Positions 23,025 to 31,708 of a DNA stretch of 64,000 nt are shown here, piece after piece; within the stretch, counting starts at the first letter, position 1; each line of letters starts with the position of its first letter. The position numbers and the translations under genes are program-made. The stretch is from Nitrospiraceae bacterium. Its GTDB lineage: Bacteria > Nitrospirota > Thermodesulfovibrionia > UBA6902. The stretch is from contig QZKO01000018.1 in assembly GCA_003599505.1 (NCBI GenBank), forward strand, positions 36,229 to 100,228. Direction: 5' to 3'. The notes beneath the pieces are model-generated. The model did no database searches, was not told the origin of the DNA, and saw only the letters and a list, made by a program, of their open reading frames with translations.

Positions 23025-25059
23025 AGCGTAACATTCCCCTTATATCCAGATTCGCAGTCGATACGATTTCTGCGCTTGAAAGCACTACGATAGACGATGA
23101 AATCCTCTCCACAATCCTTCTCAGGTATTTTCTGGCGTTCGGAGAACAGAGGACGACCGGCTGTATCCCTCTCAGCTTCCCTGATGAAAGGATTTTTTCA
23201 ATGCTTTTTACCAGCCTGTTTATGACATCCGGGCTTATGGCGCCGCCGTCTGTCTGCGACATCAGTTTTTCAAAAGTCGGGTCCAGCGTAAATACCGGCA
23301 GCCTGCCGTCTTCGCTTACATATTGTTTGGTAATTGTCCTTGAAAGGGACTGCCTTACGTACTCCGTCAGGGCTTCAGGGTCCTTGATATTGGGTGAATA
23401 ATCCAGCAGGGTGTCAAAAATCGTGATAATGTCTTTAATCGGGACCCGCTCCTTAAGGAGGTTCTGCAGCACCCTCTGCACCGCGCCGAGCGTAAGGTTC
23501 GCAGGCACAAGCTCTTCGACGATCTTGGGATAGGCTTTTGAAATATTATCCATCAGCTTCTGGGTCTCTCTCCTGGTAAGGAGCTCCCAGGCGTGCCCTC
23601 TGATAAGCTCCGTAACATGCGTGCCGATAACAGTGGCAGTATCGACAACCATGTATCCTGAAAGCTGGGCCTTTTCCACTTCCTTTTCATCGATCCAGTA
23701 CGCGGGCAGGCCGAACGCGGGTTCTTTCGTGGGAATGCCCTCTATCTTCTCGGCTTCCCCTGACGCGACGGCAAGCCAGTTCCCCATCATCACCTCTCCC
23801 TTTGCTATTTCTACGCCGCGTATCAGAAAACTGTACTCATGGGGCCTGAGCTGAAGGTTGTCCTTGATATGGATGGGCGCGACGACAAACCCTATCTCTG
23901 ACGCTATCTGGCGTCTCATCGCCTTTATCTTCCCTAACAGCTCCCCTTTCGGTTCGTCGACAAGCGGGATAAGACCGTAGCCTATCTCGAGGCTCAGGGG
24001 GTCCAGCTCAAGATAAGATTCTATCTTCGGCTCCTCGCCTGCGGGCTGAGGAGTCGCCTCTGTGTTTTCTTCTTCCGCCGGCATCTTCGTTATAGCATAC
24101 GCGGTCCCCCCGGCGACGATGGAGACAAGGAAAAACGGAATGTGAGGGAGACCGGGGACAAAGCCGAGGACCATCAAGACTCCCGCCACGGTGACAAGGG
24201 CCTTCGGGTTCATCAAAATCTGCTGGGTAATGTCTTTGCCTATGTCGCTGTCTTTGCCTGCGCGGCTCATTACAATGCCCGCTGCGGTTGAAGTAAGAAG
24301 CGCCGGTATCTGGGACACCAGACCGTCGCCGATAGTCAGAATCGTATACGTCGTAGAGGCGTCGCTGAACGGCATGCCTTTCTGGAATACCCCGATGATC
24401 AACCCCCCTACGATATTTATTGCCGTGATTACCAGCCCCGCGACGGCGTCGCCCCTGACAAATTTGCTGGCGCCGTCCATCGAGCCGTAAAAATCCGCTT
24501 CCTGCGAGATCAGCTCCCTGCGTCTTCTCGCCTCCCTGTCGTCTATAAGTCCCGTATTGAGGTCCGCGTCTATAGCCATCTGTTTTCCGGGCATCGCGTC
24601 CAGTGTAAACCTGGCCGCGACCTCCGCTATCCTTCCGGAGCCTTTCGTTATGACCACAAAATTCACAATTACAAGTATAAGAAATACCACTATCCCGACA
24701 GCGTAATTTCCTCCGACCACAAAATTTCCGAAAGACTTTATGACCTGTCCTGCGGCCTCCACGCCCTCGTTGCCTTTCAGGAGTATCAACCTTGTCGACG
24801 CTACATTCAGGGCCAGCCTGTAAAGCGTCGCCAGAAGCAGGACAGAAGGCAGGACTGAAAAATCGAGAGGTTTCCTGATATATATGGATGTAATAAGAAT
24901 TGTGACTGACAATGAAATTGAAAGCGTCAGCAGGATATCAAGAAAAAAGGATGGAAGAGGAAGGATCATCACCCCGATTATCGATACCGACAGCACGGCG
25001 ATAAACACATCTTCTCTTTCTTTAAGCATCCTGAAAAAGTTCATTCCGCTCCTCTGCAA
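23014..25059 (-). CDS. flhA: Flagellar export gate protein FlhA
   Basis: FlhA is the largest export-gate subunit. The 681-residue protein has about eight membrane helices in the first 330 residues, the FHIPEP-type cytoplasmic loop including ARFTLDAMPGKQMAIDADLNTG (core LDAMPGKQMAIDADL), and a cytosolic docking domain (about 350-681). Length is normal. A period-7 AT-rich repeat lies just upstream, between flhB and flhA. Confidence 0.95.
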   Translation of the reverse strand: MQRSGMNFFRMLKEREDVFIAVLSVSIIGVMILPLPSFFLDILLTLSISLSVTILITSIYIRKPLDFSVLPSVLLLATLYRLALNVASTRLILLKGNEGVEAAGQVIKSFGNFVVGGNYAVGIVVFLILVIVNFVVITKGSGRIAEVAARFTLDAMPGKQMAIDADLNTGLIDDREARRRRELISQEADFYGSMDGASKFVRGDAVAGLVITAINIVGGLIIGVFQKGMPFSDASTTYTILTIGDGLVSQIPALLTSTAAGIVMSRAGKDSDIGKDITQQILMNPKALVTVAGVLMVLGFVPGLPHIPFFLVSIVAGGTAYAITKMPAEEENTEATPQPAGEEPKIESYLELDPLSLEIGYGLIPLVDEPKGELLGKIKAMRRQIASEIGFVVAPIHIKDNLQLRPHEYSFLIRGVEIAKGEVMMGNWLAVASGEAEKIEGIPTKEPAFGLPAYWIDEKEVEKAQLSGYMVVDTATVIGTHVTELIRGHAWELLTRRETQKLMDNISKAYPKIVEELVPANLTLGAVQRVLQNLLKERVPIKDIITIFDTLLDYSPNIKDPEALTEYVRQSLSRTITKQYVSEDGRLPVFTLDPTFEKLMSQTDGGAISPDVINRLVKSIEKILSSGKLRGIQPVVLCSPNARKYLRRIVERISSSIVVLSSAEIVSTANLDIRGMLRYEN

Positions 25060-25065
25060 TTAATA

Positions 25066-25096
25066 TTGAATTTTAAATTTTGAATTTTGAATTTCT
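25066..25096. repeat. Heptamer tandem repeat GAATTTT
   Basis: Units TTGAATT, TTAAATT, TTGAATT, TTGAATT follow in phase in the 40-base gap between flhB and flhA. Confidence 0.75.
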
Positions 25097-25099
25097 TTA

Positions 25100-26137
25100 T
25101 CATATCTTCCCCTTGATCTTGTAGATATACGCCAGTATCCGCGCAACCGCGACATAGAGCTCTTCAGGTATGAAAGTATCGATCTCGTGTTTAAAAAGCG
25201 CCCTCGCGAGAGGTTTGTCTTCCACTATCGGCACCCCGTGCTCAGCGGCGATTTCCTTTATCTTTTCAGCGACGACCCCGGCGCCTTTCGCGATTATCTT
25301 CGGAGCGAACATCTTTCTGTCCTCATACCTGAGCGCAATCGCCAGGTGGGTCGGGTTGGTAATGACCACCGTGGCCTTAGGCACTTCCTGCATCATACGC
25401 TTGCGCGCGGTTTCTTTCTGAATGCTCCTTATCCTTGATTTGATCATCGGGTCGCCTTCCATCTCCTTGTGCTCTTCCTTGACCTCCTGCTTTGTCATTC
25501 TGAGAGACTTTTCATATTGCCATTTCTCCAACAGGAAACTGACAAACGCCACCACCAGATAATAAAAAAAGGCAATCCCTACGGCGCGGGCCAGCATCCC
25601 GCCGGAAACCTTTACCAGAGCAGGCAGCTCCATTGCCGAAAGCGAAGGAAGCGCCTTCAGGTCATTCTTTAATACGTAATAGACAACCCATCCGCCTACC
25701 GTAAACTTCAGAATGCTCTTTAATAAGTCGGTCAGGCCGCTCAGGGAGAAGAAACTTTTTATCTTGCCGAGAGGGTTGACCTTTTCGAAATCGAATTTAA
25801 AAGGTTTTATGGACCATCCGCTCTGTACAACACTTGTGAATATGACCAGGGCCATTGCTGTAATAAAGAAAGGAAGGAGTATCTTTGCGCCGTGCAGGAA
25901 CGCGATCCTGGTCACCTCTATGGGGTCCGTGCCGTACCGCATGCTGAGGATGCCGCCTGTAAGCGTCGACATGTCCAGCAACATATATTTGCCGCCGATA
26001 TAAAATACCATCAGTATTCCGCCTGTCGCAGCCATCGAGACAAGATCCTTGCTTTGAAGGATCTGTCCCTTTTCTCTTGCCTTCTGCCTCTTTCGGGGCG
26101 TCGCCCGTTCAGTTTTTTCCTGGAATTCTTCAGCCAT
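25100..26137 (-). CDS. flhB: Flagellar export switch protein FlhB
   Basis: FlhB switches export from rod/hook to filament substrates. The 345-residue protein has a basic N terminus (EKTERATPRKRQKAREKGQ), four membrane helices (about 30-215) and a C-terminal domain with the autocleavage motif NPTHLAIALRY at about residues 262-272. The site is intact, so hook-length switching with FliK should work normally. Confidence 0.95.
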   Translation of the reverse strand: MAEEFQEKTERATPRKRQKAREKGQILQSKDLVSMAATGGILMVFYIGGKYMLLDMSTLTGGILSMRYGTDPIEVTRIAFLHGAKILLPFFITAMALVIFTSVVQSGWSIKPFKFDFEKVNPLGKIKSFFSLSGLTDLLKSILKFTVGGWVVYYVLKNDLKALPSLSAMELPALVKVSGGMLARAVGIAFFYYLVVAFVSFLLEKWQYEKSLRMTKQEVKEEHKEMEGDPMIKSRIRSIQKETARKRMMQEVPKATVVITNPTHLAIALRYEDRKMFAPKIIAKGAGVVAEKIKEIAAEHGVPIVEDKPLARALFKHEIDTFIPEELYVAVARILAYIYKIKGKI

Positions 26138-26148
26138 AACTCTTGACT

Positions 26149-26919
26149 CTAATCTGTTCTCGCCATTGCGATAATACGCGCCATTTCATTTCGCAAATCA
26201 ATAATATTCAGGTTAAAGACATGTTCAAAGACCGGGATGCTTAATATAATCAGCGTCAATCCTAAAAAGATATTAAGCGGCAATGTAATAAAGAATATGT
26301 TCATCTGGGGCGCGACCTTGTATAAAAAACCTGTCAGGATATTGCTCAACAGCAGACCGACAATAACAGGCGCTCCGATTTTTAATGCAAGGACAAACAG
26401 CTTATTCCCCAGGGAAATCACTTGAGGGATGACCGGCATGATGTTTAACTGACCTGAGGGCAGCAGCTCAAAACTTTTCACGAAGATATATATAATTTCA
26501 TGATGGGCGTCCATAACAAGAAAATACAGCATCGCCATGACCCCGTAAATCTCTGAAATCAGCGTAGTCTGGCCCAGTTCAGGGTTAAACACCGCAGCGA
26601 CGGACAATCCCATAGCCTGACTGATGACATGCCCCGCCAGATTAATTGCCATAAAAACAAACCTGACTGTAAGCCCGAGGGCAAAAGCTATAAGGATTTC
26701 CTTGATTACCAGCAGCGCTATGACATCCTCCCGGACTTCTACATTAACCACCGGCGTCAGCATAATCGCTATAAAAACCGCTAAGCCCAGCCTGAACTGT
26801 CCCGGCATTTCTTTTCCTCCGATAATAGGCAGCAGGCTGACAAAGATGCTGCTCCTGATAAGGATGACCAGGAAGTTGGTGATGTATGGTGAGAGAGATT
26901 CTATAGTTATATTATTCAT
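26149..26919 (-). CDS. fliR: Flagellar export gate protein FliR
   Basis: The 256-residue inner-membrane protein has about six hydrophobic helices and the FliR pattern: SLLPIIGGKEMPGQFRLGLAVFIA (core SLLPIIGGKEMPGQFRLGL), then GLSVAAVFNPELGQTT. The start is set at ATG 26919, which overlaps the fliQ stop; a longer in-frame reading upstream merely shadows fliQ. Confidence 0.93.
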   Translation of the reverse strand: MNNITIESLSPYITNFLVILIRSSIFVSLLPIIGGKEMPGQFRLGLAVFIAIMLTPVVNVEVREDVIALLVIKEILIAFALGLTVRFVFMAINLAGHVISQAMGLSVAAVFNPELGQTTLISEIYGVMAMLYFLVMDAHHEIIYIFVKSFELLPSGQLNIMPVIPQVISLGNKLFVLALKIGAPVIVGLLLSNILTGFLYKVAPQMNIFFITLPLNIFLGLTLIILSIPVFEHVFNLNIIDLRNEMARIIAMARTD

Positions 26920-27185
26920 TTTATATAATTCGGTATCTGCTCTATCAGGTTCGTAGTAAAAGACATAAGCTTTCCCAACATCCACGGCATCATAAGAAAG
27001 ATACATATAAACACTGCAAGCATCTTGGGCACAAATGTCAGTGTAAACTCCTGTATCTGCGTCACCGTCTGGAAAAAACCGACCAGCACGCCGACGACCA
27101 GACCGGTGAGCAGCGGCGGACCGGCAACGAGCATCGTAATTTTGAACACTTCCTCTGAAATCCCTCTTACAAATTCCGGACTCAT
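26916..27185 (-). CDS. fliQ: Flagellar export gate protein FliQ
   Basis: The 89-residue protein has two membrane helices and the family pattern GPPLLTGLVVGVLVGFFQTVTQIQEFTLTFVPKM (core GVLVGFFQTVTQIQE). It overlaps fliP and fliR by 4 bases on each side, as in most fliPQR operons. Confidence 0.95.
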   Translation of the reverse strand: MSPEFVRGISEEVFKITMLVAGPPLLTGLVVGVLVGFFQTVTQIQEFTLTFVPKMLAVFICIFLMMPWMLGKLMSFTTNLIEQIPNYIK

Positions 27186-27928
27186 GCAAAACTCCTTACC
27201 ATTGAACCGATTATCAGGTTCCAGCCGTCGACAAGCACAAACAGGAGCAGTTTAAAAGGCAGCGATATCATGACCGGCGGAAGCATCATCATTCCCATGC
27301 TCAGCAGTATGCTGGCTATCACCATGTCTATTATCAAAAACGGCAGAAACAGCAGGAACCCGATTTCAAACGCGGTCTTCAGCTCGCTTATCGCAAAAGC
27401 GGGAACGAGCACGCTTACCGAAAGCTCCCCCGGGGTTTTGGGAGCGGGCTGCTTCGACAGACCGACAAACAGCGCAATGTCTTTCTGCCTTGTCTGTTTC
27501 AGCATGAACTCCTTTAAAGGCGGGAGGGCCTGGGTGACCGCTTCCCCGAAATCTATGTCTTCTTCGATATATGGCGTAATCGCCTTTTCATTAATCACAT
27601 TAATTGTCGGAGACATTATAAAAAAAGTCAGAAACAGCGCAAGCCCGATAATTACAGGGTTCGGCGGTATGCTCTGTCCTCCGAAGGCGTGACGCAGGAA
27701 TGAAAGCACCACGACAATGCGCGTGAACGAAGTAAACATTATCAGCACGGCCGGCAGGAATGAAAGGAAACTGATCAACAGGAATATCTGGATTAACGGG
27801 TTATCGATCTCCTGCAAGTCAATCGCGTGCGCGGGGGACGCGGCAGCGAAGACGCAGAACAGGAGAATTACTACTGCAGCAACTGCTTTTGCATTTTGAA
27901 TTTTGAATCTTGAATTTTGAATCTTCAT
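27182..27928 (-). CDS. fliP: Flagellar export gate protein FliP
   Basis: FliP is a core subunit of the export channel and one of few flagellar proteins with a cleaved signal peptide. The 248-residue precursor has MFTSFTRIVVVLSFLRHAFGGQS (core TRIVVVLSFLRHAFG), PPNPVIIGLALFLTFF and four membrane helices. The first 15 residues (MKIQNSRFKIQNAKA) are encoded by a heptamer repeat and lengthen the N-region before the hydrophobic core ending SPAHA. Confidence 0.94.
   Translation of the reverse strand: MKIQNSRFKIQNAKAVAAVVILLFCVFAAASPAHAIDLQEIDNPLIQIFLLISFLSFLPAVLIMFTSFTRIVVVLSFLRHAFGGQSIPPNPVIIGLALFLTFFIMSPTINVINEKAITPYIEEDIDFGEAVTQALPPLKEFMLKQTRQKDIALFVGLSKQPAPKTPGELSVSVLVPAFAISELKTAFEIGFLLFLPFLIIDMVIASILLSMGMMMLPPVMISLPFKLLLFVLVDGWNLIIGSMVRSFA
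27890..27925. repeat. Heptamer tandem repeat TTGAATT/TTGAATC at the fliP start
   Basis: Units GCATTTT, GAATTTT, GAATCTT, GAATTTT, GAATCTT follow in phase. On the coding strand they encode KIQNSRFKIQN right after the fliP start codon. Confidence 0.85.
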
Positions 27929-28239
27929 TTCCCTTCCGCCTTCATCCTCAACCTGAATTTATCGAATTTGTTTTGAAAGGGCTCGCTGCCGGGCAATTCG
28001 AGCTCGCCTTCGGCGAAGGATTTAAGGAGCCTCATCTCGTTGGACGTCACTCCCAATATCAGGACCTCCTTTCCCACTTTCAGGGCCGCGACTCCCTTCT
28101 TGGGACCGAACGGCTGGTAACCGACGATGCTCATGAAACCGGTCCTGTTCTGTTTCTTTTTAAAGAAAAAACCCGCGGCTGCAATCAGGATGATTACGAA
28201 AAGCAGCGCCGCAGCCGTCTGGATATACGTCGCCGTCAT
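27925..28239 (-). CDS. fliO: Flagellar protein FliO
   Basis: This 104-residue protein has one N-terminal membrane helix (AAALLFVIILIAAAGFFF) and a small cytosolic domain including GKEVLILGVTSNEMRLLKSF, typical of FliO, which stabilises FliP assembly. It is linked to fliN and fliP by 4-base overlaps. FliO is poorly conserved, so gene order helps the call. Confidence 0.88.
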   Translation of the reverse strand: MTATYIQTAAALLFVIILIAAAGFFFKKKQNRTGFMSIVGYQPFGPKKGVAALKVGKEVLILGVTSNEMRLLKSFAEGELELPGSEPFQNKFDKFRLRMKAEGK

Positions 28240-28568
28240 TTCAGTTGACTCAGCCTTTCTGTCGGGCTTATGATGTCGGTAAGCCTTACGCCGAATTTTT
28301 CATTGACCACAACAACTTCTCCCCTCGCTATAAGCCTGCTGTTTGCCAGTATCTCCATCGGCTCGCCCGCCAGCTTTTCAAGCTCGACAATAGACCCCTG
28401 ACCGAGCTGCAACAGCTCCTTTATCAGCATCTTTGTCTTTCCGATCTGGACACTCAGCTCGACAGGGATATCAAGCAGAAATTCTATGTCCCTTATCGCC
28501 GCCGCGGCCTTCTGGCTGTTTTCGTCCTTCAGGTTCTCAAATTCATGTTCCTGCACATCCTGGCTCAT
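28236..28568 (-). CDS. fliN: Flagellar motor switch protein FliN
   Basis: This 110-residue protein is mainly a SpoA domain: IEFLLDIPVELSVQIGKTKMLIKELLQLGQGSIVEL (core VELSVQIGKTKMLIKELL), then NSRLIARGEVVVVNEKFGVRLTDI. FliN stacks in the C-ring with FliM. It is standard in length and context. Confidence 0.95.
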   Translation of the reverse strand: MSQDVQEHEFENLKDENSQKAAAAIRDIEFLLDIPVELSVQIGKTKMLIKELLQLGQGSIVELEKLAGEPMEILANSRLIARGEVVVVNEKFGVRLTDIISPTERLSQLK

Positions 28569-28588
28569 TTATTACTCCTTTCTTTTTC

Positions 28589-29566
28589 TCAGTATTCGGC
28601 AAACCCGGTCAATTTCAACGCCTGGTTTCCCCTGCTTATGCCGGGGGTCCCCTTGAACTTCGGTGAGTGTTCAACATTCATCAGGAGTTCTTCCCTGACC
28701 GATTTTCCGATATTAATGACGGTCCCTTTTTCAAAGTTCATAATGTCCTTGAAATTGACGGTAATGCTCCCCAGCTCCACGGTCACGTTTACAAACATCT
28801 CCATCAGGTTTGCTTTCATCACCTGCGCCCATCTCTTGTCCGTCTCAAACTTGTCCCCGTGTATTCCGGAATAAAGTTTTTCCTTGATCGGCTCCACCAT
28901 CGCGTAAGGGATACAGAAGAGCATCTTGCCCGCGAAGTCTTCAATCTCGATCAGCACCTCGATGCTTATTACGATTTCCGGCGGCGTAACAATGGTAACG
29001 AACTGCGGGTTTATCTCGGAGCTTATATATTCCGTCTGCAGGGGGCACAGCTCGCTCCACGAGGAGCCCAGGTCTTTTAATGCCATTTTTACGACTTTCT
29101 GGATCACCCTCTGCTCAATAGCGGTAAAGGCCCTCCCCTCGGATTTGATATTCTTTGCGTTGGCCCCCCCGAAGAAAAACTCGATTATGGCAAATACAAG
29201 GGGGGCCTCAAAAACGAGCAGGGAATATCCCCTGAGCGGGTCCATCTTGAAAATATTTATACTCGAAGGCACCGGGATCGTCTTGATAAAATCGCCGAAC
29301 TTGATGACTTCCACAGTCTGTACGCTGATATCGATGAATTTCATAAGGAGTGAAGACACGGAGCTTCTGAACAGCCTCGCGAAGTTCTGGTTCGCTATTT
29401 CAAGGCCGGGCATACGGCCGCGGATAATCCTCTCCTGGTTTGTAAAATCATAGGTCCTGACCCCGCCGATTATTTTATCGCGGGCTTCTTCAGTGTCTAT
29501 TTCGCCTGAAGCCACCCCTTTTAACAGGGCGTCGACTTCATCCTGTGAAAGTATTTTGTCCGTCAT
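28589..29566 (-). CDS. fliM: Flagellar motor switch protein FliM
   Basis: FliM binds phospho-CheY and sets rotation direction. The 325-residue protein has the N-terminal CheY-binding peptide LSQDEVDALLKG (residues 5-16), a middle domain with TYDFTNQERIIRGRMPGLE, and a C-terminal SpoA domain (about 245-315). Its start overlaps fliL by 4 bases. Confidence 0.95.
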   Translation of the reverse strand: MTDKILSQDEVDALLKGVASGEIDTEEARDKIIGGVRTYDFTNQERIIRGRMPGLEIANQNFARLFRSSVSSLLMKFIDISVQTVEVIKFGDFIKTIPVPSSINIFKMDPLRGYSLLVFEAPLVFAIIEFFFGGANAKNIKSEGRAFTAIEQRVIQKVVKMALKDLGSSWSELCPLQTEYISSEINPQFVTIVTPPEIVISIEVLIEIEDFAGKMLFCIPYAMVEPIKEKLYSGIHGDKFETDKRWAQVMKANLMEMFVNVTVELGSITVNFKDIMNFEKGTVINIGKSVREELLMNVEHSPKFKGTPGISRGNQALKLTGFAEY

Positions 29567-30060
29567 TGCATTACAAATTCGGTAAAATAAAGGTTTTTAA
29601 AAGCGTCCTTTTCCATGCCCATTATCTGGTTGGCCCTGAAAAGTATCTCGTCTTTCAACTGGAACTTTCCCTCCGGGCTCGATATTGAAGCGAGTGATTT
29701 ACTGCTTACAAGGGTGATAATTGTGTCTCTCAATTGAGGGGTCCTTTCTTTTACGGTTTCTTCCAGTATGTTGTCGGACAGCTCGAATTGGACAGTCACC
29801 TTGAGGTAGCGGCCGTGCTCTGAGAGATTCAGGACAAAAGGATCAAGGGCCGCAATGACCGTCTTGCCTGTTTTCTGCTCTTTATGATCTGCCGTATCGT
29901 CTCCGCCTTTGCCCGCGAATAATTTATATCCGGCGAACCCGCCGGCGCCCAGCACAAGAGAGACGGCAACGATTATAATGAGCAGTTTTTTGTTGCCTTT
30001 CTTTTTCTTTGTCTCTTCTTCAGGCCTTTCAACCTGTATTTCATCTTTTTCTTCTGCCAT
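29563..30060 (-). CDS. fliL: Flagellar basal-body protein FliL
   Basis: FliL supports stator function. The 165-residue protein has a short charged cytoplasmic start, one membrane helix (LLIIIVAVSLVLGAGGFAG, about 26-44) and a periplasmic domain with PFVLNLSEHGRYLKVTVQFEL and a DTIITLVSSKSLA-like region. It is the first gene of fliLMNOPQR-flhBAFG. GGAGGG lies upstream of the start. Confidence 0.92.
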   Translation of the reverse strand: MAEEKDEIQVERPEEETKKKKGNKKLLIIIVAVSLVLGAGGFAGYKLFAGKGGDDTADHKEQKTGKTVIAALDPFVLNLSEHGRYLKVTVQFELSDNILEETVKERTPQLRDTIITLVSSKSLASISSPEGKFQLKDEILFRANQIMGMEKDAFKNLYFTEFVMQ

Positions 30061-30242
30061 GCTCTAAACCCTCCGGATTGTTTACCTGTTCAGTCTTCCT
30101 GTTGACTTTCGTAACCAAGTTCACAACTCATCTTCTTTTTTTATATATCAAATATCGTGCCTGTTCCAATCCCTTGATAAATATAGTGTTCCGGTCCGTC
30201 CATAATGTCAAAATAATGACCTTAAGATGGATACTTGGCTCC

Positions 30243-30270
30243 TAAAGAAATGTAGTCCGGTTGCCGATAC
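30243..30270 (+). promoter_or_regulatory. Sigma-28 promoter of the diguanylate cyclase gene
   Basis: TAAAGAAA (30243-30250) and GCCGATAC (30263-30270) are separated by 12 bases, one more than the classical spacer, with seven of eight -10 positions matching. It lies 42 bases before the cyclase start. Confidence 0.75.
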
Positions 30271-30311
30271 GTCTATAGTACAAAACAAATTTTGTCCAAA
30301 AGGGGATATTA

Positions 30312-31610
30312 ATGAATACGGAAACCGCGCCGAAAGACATCGATATAGCGTCATTCGAAGAGAAAGTTTACCTGATTTCGGATGAATTGCTCGGCATACT
30401 CAAAGAGCTGTCAAGGGACAACCAGAAACAGATAAACAGCAAACTGATTGCCGATAAGATGTCAAAAAGTGAAAGTGTTAAAAAAGCGCTGGCTGATAAC
30501 AGCAGCGCGACCACCGGCAATGATATTGTCGGGCTGGAGAAAATAGCTGATACAGTCATTGAAAAGCTCTCGGAGATTGTTCCTCCTCATATAATTGAAA
30601 ATTTAAGCGCTATAAAAGGCCTGTCTAATAACAAAGGCGTCCCTGGAAATTCGATGGACTGGCTGGACTCTCCGGTCGGCATACTGAAAAAATATATCGA
30701 TTCCCTCTCAGCCCGGAACAAGGAACTTGAAGATTTTATGAAACAGACATTGGGGCATCTCTCAGCCATCGAAAGTCCTCTTGAGAGCGAATTATCTTCA
30801 CAACAGCAGAGATTCAGGGAAGACAAGGACTTTGAAAATGATTTGTCCCAATATATTAATAAAATGCGGGACGAATGCAATACTTATAATGACATCAACC
30901 TTCTTAAAGCGGCCTTTCTGGGCAAAATAGAAAATATCAACAGGGGCTTTGAAAAAAAGAGGGAGAGAGACATCCTGCGGCTGAAAGAGACTGAAACGAC
31001 CCTCAATAAAATGAGAGAGCGGATGAATGAAGTCAAACGTGAAGCCGACGCAATAAGAAAGAAAGCCGAGGAGATTGAAATAGAGTCCTATCGCGATTCC
31101 CTCACCGGGCTCCATAACCGCAGGGCATATGATGAGCGGATGACCGAGACCCTGGCAAATGTCGGGAGATACGGCGTTACAGCGTCATTAATGGTATGCG
31201 ACATAGACTTCTTCAAAAAAATAAATGATAACTTCGGTCATAAAATAGGAGACCTGGCCCTGAAAAAACTCGCGGACCTCCTCAGGGAACGGCTCAGAAA
31301 AAACGATTTCATCGCGAGATATGGGGGCGAAGAGTTTGTCATTATCCTGCCGCATACCGACATCAAAGGGGCGCTTGTTGCCGCTGAAGGGGTCCGGTCT
31401 TATATTGCGAAATCGGTCTTTTCATACAGAAACCAGAGAATACCCCTTACGATCAGCGTGGGCGTCGGTTCATTTAAAAACGGCGATGACGCGGCAGTTA
31501 TATTTGAAAGAGCCGACCAGGCCCTTTATCTCGCGAAGAAATCAGGCCGGAATGCCGTAAAGACCGAAACCGACCTGACCGCGCAATACGAAGCGGTCCC
31601 ACATGAATAA
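30312..31610 (+). CDS. Diguanylate cyclase with long coiled-coil sensor region
   Basis: This enzyme makes cyclic di-GMP. The 432-residue protein lacks membrane helices. Residues 1-250 are helical and charged with coiled-coil stretches near 130-250. The GGDEF domain (about 260-425) has SYRDSLTGLHNRRAYDE, the catalytic RYGGEEF, and an RKND inhibitory I-site five residues before GGEEF. It is therefore likely active and product-inhibited. Transcription from a sigma-28 promoter, divergent from fliL, ties it to flagellar timing. Confidence 0.9.
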   Translation: MNTETAPKDIDIASFEEKVYLISDELLGILKELSRDNQKQINSKLIADKMSKSESVKKALADNSSATTGNDIVGLEKIADTVIEKLSEIVPPHIIENLSAIKGLSNNKGVPGNSMDWLDSPVGILKKYIDSLSARNKELEDFMKQTLGHLSAIESPLESELSSQQQRFREDKDFENDLSQYINKMRDECNTYNDINLLKAAFLGKIENINRGFEKKRERDILRLKETETTLNKMRERMNEVKREADAIRKKAEEIEIESYRDSLTGLHNRRAYDERMTETLANVGRYGVTASLMVCDIDFFKKINDNFGHKIGDLALKKLADLLRERLRKNDFIARYGGEEFVIILPHTDIKGALVAAEGVRSYIAKSVFSYRNQRIPLTISVGVGSFKNGDDAAVIFERADQALYLAKKSGRNAVKTETDLTAQYEAVPHE

Positions 31611-31617
31611 CCCCGGC

Positions 31618-31645
31618 TAAAGTAATAATCCCGAAGTTCCGATAA
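31618..31645 (+). promoter_or_regulatory. Sigma-28 promoter of the chemotaxis operon
   Basis: TAAA (31618-31621) and TCCGATAA (31638-31645) are 16 bases apart; the -10 box matches GCCGATAA at seven of eight positions. It lies 63 bases before the HEAT-protein gene. Confidence 0.65.
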
Positions 31646-31708
31646 TTATGCATATAGAAGAGTGGGACCGTTATATAGTTATTGCATCAGATAAATGCGG
31701 GGTATGAA

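Noticed and set aside
26920..27189. Longer N terminus for FliR (346 residues)
   Set aside because: The extra part is an out-of-frame copy of fliQ; ATG 26919 overlaps the fliQ stop and gives a normal FliR.
11237..30060. Missing flagellar genes (fliC, flgB, flgC, fliE-J, motAB) as evidence of a non-functional flagellum
   Set aside because: The set here is intact and ordered; the others are commonly encoded elsewhere, and the window cannot show their absence.
30146..30163. Possible sigma-54 promoter for fliL (AGGCACG-N4-TTGAT on the minus strand)
   Set aside because: The spacing fits, but the essential -12 GC is GA and the -24 T is A, so I did not call it.
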